Shown here: in pieces, positions 43,241 through 52,408 of the stretch
How the letters are laid out: every line of letters starts with the position of its first letter
How positions within the stretch are numbered: the first letter of the stretch is position 1
DNA from: Prorocentrum cordatum
Taxonomy: Eukaryota; Sar; Dinophyceae; Prorocentrales; Prorocentraceae
DNA: 64,000 nt
Direction: 5' to 3'
NCBI GenBank assembly: GCA_963575745.1
Contig: CAUYUJ010003078.1
Location: 1-64,000 of the forward strand
Program-made: the position numbers and the translations under genes
Notes under the pieces: generated by a model
Database searches by the model: none
Told to the model about the DNA's origin: nothing
The model's input: the letters and a program-made list of their open reading frames with translations, nothing else

Positions 43241-44778
43241 CTTCTCAGGCGGCAACCTGGACAAGACTACATATGTCGACCTGGGAGACCCCTCGGTGCA
43301 GCAGGTTATAGATCATTACTTTGCTATATGCTACGTACGAGTTGCCATACTGCAACCCAGCTGTCGCACCACAGGACCACCATCCTACTACAACTACAAA
43401 GTCAACTACAACACTTGGGAACAGCACCATAAAGAAGACTTACCACACATAACTTATTGTGGTAAAATGGCTGTAACCCAAGATGACGCTCGGAGGTGGT
43501 TTATACGCGAACAACCTACAGGAACATGGGTAGATGATATTTCTCCATGGAAGAAGCTTGCCAACCGACCACACATTACAACCGTACGCATTGACCAATG
43601 CGCTACGGGACTTACAGACACGACTGGTGACTATATTAAGAAGCCGACAAATATCACCAGCAACGACGAGACAATTCTTAAACCCTTTGAGCGACTCAAA
43701 TGTAACGGTCAGCATGTGCACGCACAACCGTGCAATACCGAGCTTTCACTGGCACAAAAATACACCCGACGATTGCAGTCTGCCTTCGTGGAAGCTGTAT
43801 ATCTGGCGAAAGCCATTGACACCACGCGCGGAAGCGCGCCTATAAGTACCGCACATGCTTATCCTACAGACCTTCCCGATCAAGCTGAACCAGGCGAAGG
43901 TATGAGACGCATCGGTGATCGTATCATCCCAAAGGTGGCTACTTGCCCGGCATGCATCGACAACGTCCGAAAGGACAGTCCTAGCCATAACAGAGACCCT
44001 ACGCAGTGTAAATATCATGATTCCATCTCTGTGTATTGGCCATGTCCAGCATGTCAGAGGGATCTTACGAGAAGCAAGGGTGTTAAGAAACACCTCGATA
44101 CCGAACCTGGTAAATGTCGTTTTGCTGAACCATTTAAACTACCAGACGACCACGACCCCGAAGGCAAAACCGTGCCAGCTTGGTGGAAACCCTTACCTAA
44201 ACCTGGTGAGGGCCAAGCTTCAGCTTCAGGTGGCCGTCAAGGCGCACGCGCCAGGCCACCGCGACCACGATCCTTCGGCAACGTCGATCCGACATCTGGT
44301 GCCAGCAGCTACGACATGCTACGAGACGCCCCCGAGCGTGGAAACACGCCTTCTGCGTCTTCTAGCGAAGTGCCACAGGTAGCGGCCCGCCGCGGCCGTC
44401 TACAAGGCGCACCACCACCTCCAGACGCAGTTAACACAGGGGACCAACTACGGAGAGCTACAAGGAACCCTCTTGCCTCCACCGGCTCTGGGGCTCCACG
44501 ACTACCCGACTGGACGAGATTCGACATCCAACACAGTCTACAGAGTCTCCGTAGTCACGAACCTCATGTCGTGAAAAAGGAACTCCGAAAACTGCATCTG
44601 CGATGGCATCATGCGAAGGAGCCAAAGATGAGGCTAATCCTCGAAAAGGTGGGGCTTGATAACGTTCGACTGAACATGATCAAGGAAGTTTGCGATACCT
44701 GTCGGGAATGCAGAGCATGGGAACGTCCAGGAAACTCAACACTACCATCGGTGAGCCTTCCTGGTAACTGGCTCGATG
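43230..44778 (+). CDS. Pol segment: methyltransferase-like core, zinc motifs, integrase zinc domain
   Basis: Continues in frame 3. ILQPSCRTTGPPS (about 43347-43385) resembles the P-C catalytic motif IV of cytosine methyltransferases, REQPTGTW the ENV-type motif VI, and RIDQCATGL the Q-x-R-type motif VIII, all degenerate. Then a two-part zinc region, CPAC-x-H-x-C near 43948-44015 and CPACQRDL-x-H-x-C near 44046-44118. A disordered stretch follows, then the integrase HHCC domain: LHLRWHHA (about 44598) with CDTCREC (about 44694-44714). The frame passes to frame 1 at AAAGGGGAAA (44778-44787), a homopolymer-like site consistent with one extra G. Confidence 0.6.
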
Positions 44779-46700
44779 AAAGGGGAAATGGACCTCATGT
44801 TTTACAAGAAACGGACCATATTTCATATTATGGATCGTTGTATTCGCCTGGCAGCAGGCCTAGAAATTTCCGACAGAGAACGTGACACTATCATCGACGC
44901 CTACCACTACTGCTGGATTGCCTATCACGGACCCTTCAAAGTTTTATACTCAGACGGAGAAGGCGCCCTGAATAACGATGCCGCTAAAACCATGATGGCC
45001 AATAAGGGCACGGAACTTCGTATCCGAGCACCTGGCCAACACGCGACTTCAATTGAGTCACGAAACGGCATTCTCAGAGGCGTCCTCCACATGATTGAGG
45101 AAGAATTGAATAGACACAACATCCCTGTTGTATTCACTAGAGTATTGGCGGAAGGCATCTTCGTTACTAATGCGTTTACGTTTTATAACGGAGTATCGCC
45201 ATATCAGGCACACACAGGACGTCAGCCCTCTTTCCTCCCTGATCTCGATACCCTTGACTTTCCCAAGGGACCCGAGACTTCAGGACACGAACGAGAACGT
45301 CGTGTAAGGGAAGTCAGCCTAGAAGCTATATTTCAGGCTACTGCTCTGGCCAAGACAAATCGGGCTCTTAGTTCTAAGACGACTCCTGATGGTGCTCGCC
45401 TCTACTCATCAGGGGATTTGGTCGATAACCACCGACCTACTGCCACCAAGGACGACCATGGAGGCTGGAATGGCCCATTCCCGGTAATCCGAAATGCGCC
45501 TGAAAGAGGACACATTGTTGTCGAGGCAGGATCTCGTGAGGTAATTGTGATGTATCCTGATGCTCGTCACACACTATACATCGAATGTCTCCTCACACGG
45601 GAACTTGGCATGGATAATATGGCCATGCAAACCGTCCTTGCTTATGTGGCACACCTCAGCGCAGGGAAACCTGCCAAAGTTTTCGGTTATATCCCCGATT
45701 ACAAGGGAAACCTTAATCTGTCAGACGACAGCAAGTTCCACCCGCGCGTACACTTAGCACTACAGTATCTCGTACGAAATTACTTCCGAGTAGAACATGT
45801 AGTAGCAGTTCGACTGGCTAAGAGTGTGTCAAGCTTACCTGCAGTAAAGTACGCCACCGGGTCTACGCTGATCCACTATGACAACGACATCAGCCCGGCG
45901 TTCCACTACTACGAATGTGTGGGCACCGGCTTAAACATTTCTCAGATCACTGGCAGCACTCACTCCAGACTTATTCAGTGCTTGACTTCACGTGTCCCTT
46001 CCTTAGGATTTCACGACGATTTGGTTAAATATCAGCATTCAAGCAACACGTCTGGGGAACACGAGTCGCCTGGAAACAGGCCTTCTCCAGACACACCAGA
46101 TGCTTCATCACCGAGTGAAGGCCGTCTGTCGACAATCTATGAGGAAAATGAGGAACGCAATATCGAAGCTATGATGCTGGAAGAGTGGTACGACGAGCTA
46201 CGTATGGACCTTCATCCTACGACGATTACTGATGATTATCTTTACTGCGTCCCAACAACTATGCTGCCCGACCAATGTGTTTTGGTTTCAGCACGTGTGG
46301 ACGAAGATGATATTATATCATCAGATATGCTCGGAGACGAGCCGAGATCACGTGAATCCTGTCTAGTCTCTCTTTGTTCAACCACAACCGACGAGAGCTA
46401 CTCTCTTGTCAGTGATGAATATGGTCCTTACGTTGAATTATGTTTTACATCGGAAATGTCAAAAATAGTGTTGGATCAGACTCAACTTGCACAGCTCGAT
46501 ACTGATATGGTCGCAACGATGAGAGTATATGTATCCTCTGCTGCTAAACGTGCTGTGGTTGTCAAAGAAGATGATCTACTGACCAAAGCCGACATAGCAG
46601 CACATCCAAAGGAGGTTAGTGAAGCTTTGTATACTGAGCTCAAAATCTGGATTGATAATCGATGCTTTGAGATGTATGATTTATCCAAAGCTTTTGAACA
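44776..46700 (+). CDS. Pol segment: integrase catalytic core and linker
   Basis: Frame 1. The D-D-E triad is visible: D in GEMDLMF (about 44790), D in LYSDGEG (about 44951) and E in SIESRNG (about 45053). SPYQAHTGRQPS and a polybasic C-terminal part follow, as in Copia integrases. After about 45420 comes a chromatin- or linker-like region, then a long acidic stretch before RT. Hairpin-coded PGNRP and LGDEP occur at 46068 and 46329; the hairpin at 45661 is the one out of the usual codon phase (AGKPA). A frame change to frame 2 follows near 46690. Confidence 0.7.
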
Positions 46701-47200
46701 TCATGACATCCAGATATGTATACGAGTGGAAGTTTGTAAAGATGCGTACCGAGAACGTTAAAACCATTCGTCTCAGACTGGTCCTTCGTGGATTTATGGA
46801 TACTGAGGCTTTTGATGTGGAAACATTCTCGGGAAACGCCCGAAGGCAGTCCCAACGACTCCTGGCAAGTGAAGCTGCATGCCATCCAGAGTGGATCTTA
46901 GCATCCATGGATATCGATAAGGCGTGCCTCAAGGGTTTGACCTATGAGGAACTTGCCCATGCCACCGGCGAGGACACTCGCATGGTTTGCTTTACTCTTC
47001 CACCAGGAAGTGCTCAGGTACTTCGTACCTTACCCGGCTTCTCATCCTACGACGAAAGTCGACACTGTCTCAGATGCCTCCAACCAGGAACGGGTACAAA
47101 GGACGCTCCAAGAGCGTTCTCTCTCAAACTTCGTACGACCACACGAGCTGTAGGACTTACACCGACCAGCTACGATCCTGAATTGAATTCAGCCAAGACC
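46697..47200 (+). CDS. Pol segment: reverse transcriptase, fingers and palm
   Basis: Frame 2. TSRYVYEWKFVK, IRLRLVLRGFMD, ETFSGNARRQSQRL, WILASMDIDKACLKG and GTGTKDAPRAFSLKL follow the order of Copia RT blocks, including the first catalytic Asp (MDIDKACL). The frame ends at a TGA just where the next block should begin, and the YVDD block is found in frame 1. Confidence 0.75.
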
Positions 47201-48357
47201 TTCTGACGGCAAAACATGTCGATGATATTAACATGACAGGTCTAGAGAAAAATATAGACGACTATGTACAACGTGTCGAAAAGGTGTTTGGCAAATGCAA
47301 GCTCAACAAGCACACATATACGAACTGCGCCGTTCGCTACACTAAGAATGATCAAGGAGATGTGATCATGGACCAGGACGAGTATATCAAACAACTACGT
47401 CCTATCACACACCCAGAACTTACAGGAGCGGCGGCCGATGCCAAAGCCACGAAACTCATTACCGACATGTTCGTCAGCCTGCGAGGAGCCCTCGCCTATG
47501 CCCTTCTTACCCAAATCTGGCTCATGGTATACGTGGTCTCTCTTCAGAAAATTCAAGAGCCCACCAATCTGCAAGTCAGACGTTTGAATGCTGTGACGCG
47601 AAAGCTGATCAGCAGCCCGAAACGTATCACCTTCCCTCGGATGAAGCCGACGAATGAAGTTGACATCCATAGCGATTCGGGGTATCGGAAGCTTACCGGG
47701 GAGGAGGATGACGAGACCAAGGGCTACGGCATACGCGGGGCCAACGTACTACGGCGAGGAAACTCGCCTCAAGGCAAGTCCGTCGTTCACCTCTGTGACG
47801 GACTATGCAAATCACACCGATTACAGGTGAGGTCCAGTTATGCTGCGGAGGCACTTGCAGCCGCACATAACCTTGATGAGTGTTACCCTACGCTCATTAC
47901 TCTCCACGAGCTTAAGGCAGGAGCTTTGACTCCACGACAACTACGAGACATGCGTGAAGTTGGAGGCCTAGCTATCAAAGTCTCTCTTACCATAGACGCC
48001 GAGTCCGTCTACAAATCTTTATCAAGCAGGGATCTCAAGATACCTACAGAACGGACTCTGCTTGGACATATCAGCTGGATACGTGAGCTCATGGATCTAG
48101 GTATAGTACATAATGTGCAATGGTGTGCTACTAGGGATATGACCGCAGATGGGCATACAAAGGGAAGCATCGATCGGGAGCTGCTTCTGGAAGTGATGTC
48201 AGGCACTCAGTCATTTAAGTATGACGTGAAGCAATTTGTTCCCTTTCGGGGTCCCGAGGACAGAGACAAACCTAAGTCTAATCAATTTAGTCTGTCCTTG
48301 TTGCCCTCGCGGTCCAATTTGCCAGCACGGGCGCCTACTATAAAGGCGCCCCTCTAG
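47197..48357 (+). CDS. Pol segment: RT VDD box, connection and RNase H
   Basis: Frame 1. LLTAKHVDDINMTG (47200-47241) carries the catalytic Asp pair, with His replacing the usual Tyr. Then VEKVFGKCKLN and the DQDEYIKQL segment typical of Copia. RNase H follows: VDIHSDSGYRK (D, about 47660), the SYAAEALAAA Glu block (about 47841) and VQWCATRDMTADGHTKGS (Asp, about 48115-48165). It ends at TAG (48355-48357), with about 300 bp to the 3' LTR. RNase H removes template RNA during reverse transcription. Confidence 0.8.
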   Translation, partial: DLLTAKHVDDINMTGLEKNIDDYVQRVEKVFGKCKLNKHTYTNCAVRYTKNDQGDVIMDQDEYIKQLRPITHPELTGAAADAKATKLITDMFVSLRGALAYALLTQIWLMVYVVSLQKIQEPTNLQVRRLNAVTRKLISSPKRITFPRMKPTNEVDIHSDSGYRKLTGEEDDETKGYGIRGANVLRRGNSPQGKSVVHLCDGLCKSHRLQVRSSYAAEALAAAHNLDECYPTLITLHELKAGALTPRQLRDMREVGGLAIKVSLTIDAESVYKSLSSRDLKIPTERTLLGHISWIRELMDLGIVHNVQWCATRDMTADGHTKGSIDRELLLEVMSGTQSFKYDVKQFVPFRGPEDRDKPKSNQFSLSLLPSRSNLPARAPTIKAPL

Positions 48358-48656
48358 TTGCTCGGAAACGAGCCTTATATTTCACGCCTGGCAACGAGCC
48401 GGCTTCGTACAACTCAGGCTCTTTGCCTTAATACACATTTGCTTGGTGAGGTATGGCCTGTTTGGCTTACCTCTAACTGAGCCGATAGCCCTTCATTGTT
48501 TGAAGGGGCTGTCTTGTATTTGCGTGAAATGCTTTGCGAGGAAACTCGCCTTGCAGTCTGGTGTTAGGCCAGACTGTACGCACTGTTTTCCTTTTTGCAA
48601 GCAGTCGTGCGCGCGACCGTTGCGTGCGACTATGCTCTCCGTCTCCTCCCCTCCCG
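48358..48656 (+). other. 3' untranslated region with hairpins; no polypurine tract
   Basis: Contains perfect hairpins at 48360-48373 and 48536-48549 and an imperfect one at 48386-48399. Immediately before the 3' LTR lies a pyrimidine run (CTCTCCGTCTCCTCCCCTCC, about 48632-48653), the opposite of the polypurine tract expected on this strand. Confidence 0.6.
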
Positions 48657-48925
48657 ACTTTAAGGGTAGGTCTTTGGGAGATGTTATAGTATCGGGAGCA
48701 TAGCTCGCGCGCGCCGTTGCCTTTGGCCCAAGGCACGCGCGCCCTATTTGCCCGGACACCGCGAGTGTTCGCTATGTGCTGGAAAGACCGATACATCGAT
48801 CTTATCCTATCTTATCCGCCCATTCCTCATACTGAACTATCACAGCAGAGCGATGGACGCTATTTGCCACCCGATGTCAATCATGGAATCGGATGCTATT
48901 TGAGTTACCAGGCTCACTTTCGACT
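48657..48925 (+). repeat. 3' LTR (269 bp)
   Basis: Partner of 32944-33212 with four substitutions. It ends TTTCGACT, followed at once by the TAAAG duplication and LINE sequence. Confidence 0.9.
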
Positions 48926-48930
48926 TAAAG
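48926..48930. other. Target-site duplication TAAAG, right copy
   Basis: Matches 32939-32943. Confidence 0.85.
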
Positions 48931-49970
48931 CACTCCCCATGGCAGGCACCCCGAACGACGCTAGGAGCTCTTGTACGACATGATAGTAAATTCAATAGTG
49001 AACTACACGCAAGACTAGATGCAAGAACAGCAGGCTACTGGTCTATGGGCAAGTACTGGTACACCCCCAGGATCCCTTATGTCGAACGTAGAGCCATATT
49101 CCTCAGCAAGGTTGTCGGCCCCGCGGTCTCGGCTCTTGAGGCGTTCCTCCCGACTCCTAAGCAGGTCCTTAGATTGCAGAACAAGATCGTCGAGTTTGGA
49201 CGAAGAGCGTTGAGAGGAGCGGCCACATAATGGCACAATGATCATCAGCACTCCATCCCCTCCCTTCGAGTTCTTCGGCTCTGGCGCGTTGCACGCTTGG
49301 AGACAGAGCTCAGAGCCCGCAGATTGAAGTGGTATCAGAAATGGGTCCAGCAGCCTCACCTCCATGCTGCTGATTGGTGTGCTCCCTTCTTCCTTATCCG
49401 TGCTGAGCGTGAGCGGGGTATGCAGATCATTGGTGCGTCTGGCAGACTCACACAACATGCATCTCCATGGGCACATAGGTTCGTCGCTGATGTTGAATCT
49501 CTTAGCGAGCTGGGGGGAACGCTCGGACAAAATCGACGACTGGGACTCCCGACCCCTGGCGCTTTTTGACGACCCTGGTCTATCTGAATGGTTTAGCAGC
49601 ATTGATATGAGCGAACTTCGAGCAGCATCCTGGACTGTAAGTGTCCCCCCCCCCCCAGGGTTCCAGGCTCACGGGGCCCCTGCAGAACCCCAGCAAGATC
49701 CACGAGATGGTGACGATGAAGAGTACGTATGCTGTATCAGAGGTTGCGGTCGCAAGTTCGCAACGCAAAGGCAGCTCACTAGTCATCTCCAGCAAGGGCA
49801 TGGCCTCCAGAGTATCTTGGGTGTCCTTACTACTGATAACCAATGTTTCGTATGCGGCCAGGTCTTCGAGGCTCGGAACTCGGCCTACAAGCACGTTGAG
49901 ATTTCGTTCCGCACGGGCATATGTATCACGGGCAGATCCAATACATTTCGGGTAGCAGGGGATGGGGGCC
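48931..49970 (+). pseudogene. LINE: RT thumb region and C2H2 zinc fingers (right part)
   Basis: Continuation of the LINE after the inserted element. One frame gives LGALVRHDSKFNSELHARLD (from about 48959), IPYVERRAIFLSKVVGPAVS, QVLRLQNKIVEFGRRALRGA, then, after frame changes, ETELRARRLKWYQKWVQQPH (about 49297-49355). These resemble the post-RT segment of dinoflagellate LINEs. A zinc region follows: CCIRGCGRKFATQRQLTSHL ending in H (49730-49800) and CFVCGQVFEARNSAYKH (about 49845-49895). Several stops and frame changes disable it. A long frame from 49364 overlaps the next ORF's DNA in a different frame beyond about 50000; that part is a shadow. Confidence 0.55.
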
Positions 49971-50072
49971 ACACCACTCACACATGCAGATTATGTAATA
50001 CGTCTGGGCTCGAGCGGGGATCGCTACACCTGCATTATCGTGAACACTTCACACTGCTTGCGATCGCGTGCG

Positions 50073-50933
50073 ATGCCAGACGGACCAGCGGTGGAGCAGC
50101 CAGTGACAGCGGGGTCGGGTTCGTCACAGCAGAACAAGGGCCCCAACGTTCCAGCTTGGGGTCTAGCGCTCGGCAGGCCTCGCGAAGACGACGGAGAGCC
50201 ATCGCCCAAGAGCCCCCGCAAGGCCGCGCAGCTCGACAAGCTCAAGAAGGACACGCAGAGGACGATGGAGACCACCAAGCTCGGCCCCTTCAAGTCGCTG
50301 ATGCGCGTCCTGACCCGACTGTGCATCGCCAACTCGCGCGACGTAGCCGACCTGATTGGCGCCTCATTCAGTTGTTTTCTGCTTCCCGCTGCACACTTCA
50401 TCGCGATTGCGCTGCAAGGGACGGGGAAGCTCTACTCTCGCACGTGCAAAGAGAAGGGCAAGGATCACGGTCTGGGGCCGCCTTGGCCCCACATGTGGAT
50501 GGCGCTGGTCAGGGCGCTCTTGGCTCACCCGAACACCCCCGTCAAGAGCAAGGCGGCCATGCAGGCCTACTGGGACGGGAACATCAACACCCCCGAGTCG
50601 AACTTGCAGGTGCTGCAGGATCAGGTGAGATACTGCAGAATGCGGCCGACGTACTACAACCGCAAGAAGAAAGAGCAGCCGAAGTTCTTCAAACTCCAGT
50701 ACACGTTGTCGTCCGAACTGCAAACGTCGACGATCGCCTGGGACGGGGGGAATGTCGGCGCGGTTCACAAAGCTCTGTTCGACAGCCTGGTCTCGCACGG
50801 GGGCCAGTTCAAGCCTGGAGGCCCCCCCCCCAAGGGGGGGCTCGAGCGCGAAGCGGAGCGCCTGCTGGGGAAGCTCGGGATGAAGAGGGGCGAGGACGAT
50901 CAGCTCAGCGAGGACGAGCTCAGCGAGGGGTAG
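50073..50933 (+). CDS. LINE-associated accessory protein, 286 aa
   Basis: ATG at 50073 to TAG at 50931-50933; uninterrupted, unlike the rest of the LINE. A Pro/Gly/Ser-rich start is followed by a helical central region (RVLTRLCIANSRDVADLIGA, FLLPAAHFIAIALQGTGKLY), a GPPWPHMWMALVRAL motif, a basic Tyr-rich segment (CRMRPTYYNRKKKEQPKFFK) and an acidic C terminus (DDQLSEDELSEG). I recall similar proteins as a recurrent dinoflagellate family encoded after LINE zinc fingers; the function is not known to me. The frame is open across 300 or more codons with GC-rich third positions, which suggests it decayed later than the RT or is still constrained. Confidence 0.6.
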   Translation: MPDGPAVEQPVTAGSGSSQQNKGPNVPAWGLALGRPREDDGEPSPKSPRKAAQLDKLKKDTQRTMETTKLGPFKSLMRVLTRLCIANSRDVADLIGASFSCFLLPAAHFIAIALQGTGKLYSRTCKEKGKDHGLGPPWPHMWMALVRALLAHPNTPVKSKAAMQAYWDGNINTPESNLQVLQDQVRYCRMRPTYYNRKKKEQPKFFKLQYTLSSELQTSTIAWDGGNVGAVHKALFDSLVSHGGQFKPGGPPPKGGLEREAERLLGKLGMKRGEDDQLSEDELSEG

Positions 50934-51705
50934 CTACCCTGACTACGATCAATGGGGTCAGCTCGAATGGTCCAGATGGCGAAAGACGGCCTATTACAGC
51001 ATGCTGGCCTATCTAATCTGCAAAATGGGAGCTCAGAGCCTATTCTATGCTACCAGACGCCCACTGGACAGGAGTTCAGAGTTTTTTATGCAGATGAGTT
51101 GCAGCACGCTATTTCTCTGGTGGATCTGGCACGAAGGGCCTCGAATGTTCGATCCATGAGATTGCGAGTTGATCCACATATTGCCACTGTTTCTTCTGAT
51201 GAGCAGGCGCATCGTCAACTTGTGAGCACGCGTGCAAATCATGAGCTGTATCACATGGGCGATGATGACAGGATCTCCAATCCCCAGCCGTAAGGCAGGA
51301 CTGGGTGGCCTTCGGGCGCGGAGGTCATTTTCTGTTCTGAGCTCATCTCCGTTGGTTCAATTGTCTCGCACTCGGCACTTTCACATTGTGTAGTGTGTGC
51401 GCATGCATGTTGATCTTTGGTTGTGCACTTCATATTTCCATATCATGATGCAGGCAAGCGATCTCTCGACTCGCTTGCCATCCGTTCAGCTGCGGTGCGG
51501 TGCTCAGCCGAGGCCTCCAGGTGCCCCCCGAATGGAGGCTCTCGGATTGAGCCAGTGGTGTCCCCCAGCAGAGCGATCTAGACAGACGCTCATAGAAGCG
51601 TACACAGATCCAGAATAGGTCGACTGCAAGTTCCAGGCGCCACTTCTTTTTTTGTGTTGCTTGCAAGGAGTAGCAGGTCAGTGGATCGCAAGTGTGTCTT
51701 GTCTT
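50934..51705 (+). other. LINE 3' region
   Basis: One open frame, 50952-51293 (113 aa, starting MGSARMVQMAKDG), has no recognised domain. Beyond that I see no gene. A TCTTGTCTTG doublet (about 51697-51706) precedes the TCC tract and may mark the element's end. Confidence 0.4.
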
Positions 51706-51835
51706 GTCCTCCTCCTCCTCCTTCCTCCCCCCCCTCCTCCTCCCTCCCCTCCCTCCTCCCCTCCTCCCCCTCCTCCTCATCATCCTCCCCCCCCCCCTCC
51801 TCCCCCTCCCCCTCCCCCTCCTGGTCTTCCCAGAT
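51706..51835. repeat. (TCC)n/CCCCCCTCC tract at the 3' border of the LINE
   Basis: Pyrimidine-only sequence on the plus strand, matching in kind the tract at 28805-28887. From 51836 to 52401 I see no supported gene. Confidence 0.8.
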
Positions 51836-52408
51836 CTCCGACGATCTGATTCTGCCAACCGCCGGCTTCTTCCTCGATCTCGGCCCTCGGCGGGTCCCAG
51901 GGCCATCCATTAGACGAGCGCGCCCCACTGCCGGCAAAGTAACTACTCGCAAATGGCCTGGAGCCTCCGCGGGGCATCTACGACAGATTACATCGAAGCA
52001 TGCACGGGCTTTCCGGACGTCAGCGAGTAGGCACTTCGCGAGTACTAGAACGCGCTCGGCGAATCAAAGACGGGCCCGGGACGAAAGAGCACCCACGTGC
52101 AAGGGGCCGGGCCTTCGGAAGCAGGCGACGGAAGAAACAAAATACATGTTATATGGGCGCGGAAATCGGGGTTCCCGCCCCTCGGGAGGCGGTGGCTGTG
52201 GACTTGGGGCCTCGTGGGGCCCAAGTATGTCAGTACATGTCCGTATGGTTCGTTCCAAAAAGGGCCTGGCCTTCAAAGGTCGAAGGAGCAGTCATCTCCT
52301 CTGCGGCGGAAGGCCGGCGGAAGCACAACGAGGCCGCCTCCGCCGGCGGGGGCTGGCGGAAGCTCGGCGGAAAGCGGCGGAAATAACACATGCGCGCCCC
52401 CCAGGAGA

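Larger units (their letters stand above)
33429..48549 (+). repeat. Family of GNRA-tetraloop mini-hairpins dispersed in the Copia element
   Basis: Each copy is a 5-bp stem, a 4-base loop and the complementary arm (14 nt). Starts with GAAA loops: 34300, 34849, 35176, 35323, 35890, 36817, 37393, 37474, 38617, 38878, 39118, 39706, 40279, 40801, 41425, 42484, 42742, 44336, 45661, 45703 (4-bp stem), 46068, 47754, 48360, 48536. GCAA: 33429, 34383, 35815, 36589, 39296, 41336. GAGA: 33467 (6-bp stem), 36106, 38091, 46329. GTAA: 40768, 41868. Off-consensus loops: 40198 (GATA), 43826 (GAAG). Imperfect stems: 36387, 48386. Stems include GCAGG, GCGGG, GCGAG, GCTCG, GCTGG, GCCTG, GCACG, GCGTG, GCCGG, CGTTG and GCGCG, each with its matching arm; 34300, 41868 and 42742 use a G-T wobble. 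All but one coding copy read x-G-N/D-x'-P (43826 has S for N). Confidence 0.85.
32944..48925 (+). mobile_element. Copia-type LTR retrotransposon with extra enzyme domains
   Basis: 15,982 bp, about three times a standard Copia element. It contains LTRs, PBS, a pre-gag membrane-segment ORF, gag, a 2030-aa ORF (Tpt1-like, RING-H2, protease), a conserved domain, a methyltransferase-like domain, zinc motifs, integrase, RT and RNase H. Integrase before RT defines Ty1/Copia order. LTRs are 98.5% identical (4 differences in 269), implying a fairly recent insertion. Yet the coding region shows two single in-frame stops and at least four frame changes, which may be decay, sequencing error or recoding. 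Some 36-39 GNRA-type hairpins are scattered through it. Codon use is A/T-tolerant, unlike transketolase. Confidence 0.9.
28888..51705 (+). mobile_element. LINE-type (non-LTR) retrotransposon, degenerate, split by an LTR element
   Basis: Left half 28888-32943, right half 48931-51705, about 6.8 kb without the insertion. Order: spliced-leader relic, about 150 bp of leader, ORF1 (zinc ribbon and coiled coil), APE-type endonuclease, RT remains, RT thumb region, two C2H2 fingers, a 286-aa accessory ORF and a 3' region. TCC tracts bound both ends. Numerous frameshifts and stops, plus an apparent deletion through the RT palm, show it is inactive. The 3' border is approximate: a TCTTG direct doublet before the TCC tract, no poly-A. 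Confidence 0.75.

Noticed and set aside
43226-43241. CAGGCGGCAACCTG as a hairpin unit
   Set aside because: Two extra bases break the tetraloop; it may be a damaged copy, but it is next to a frame change and was not counted.
46828-46845. TCGGGAAACGCCCGA as another GNRA hairpin
   Set aside because: The GAAA cannot be the closed loop with a 5-bp stem; the peptide SGNAR is a normal variant of a Copia RT motif.
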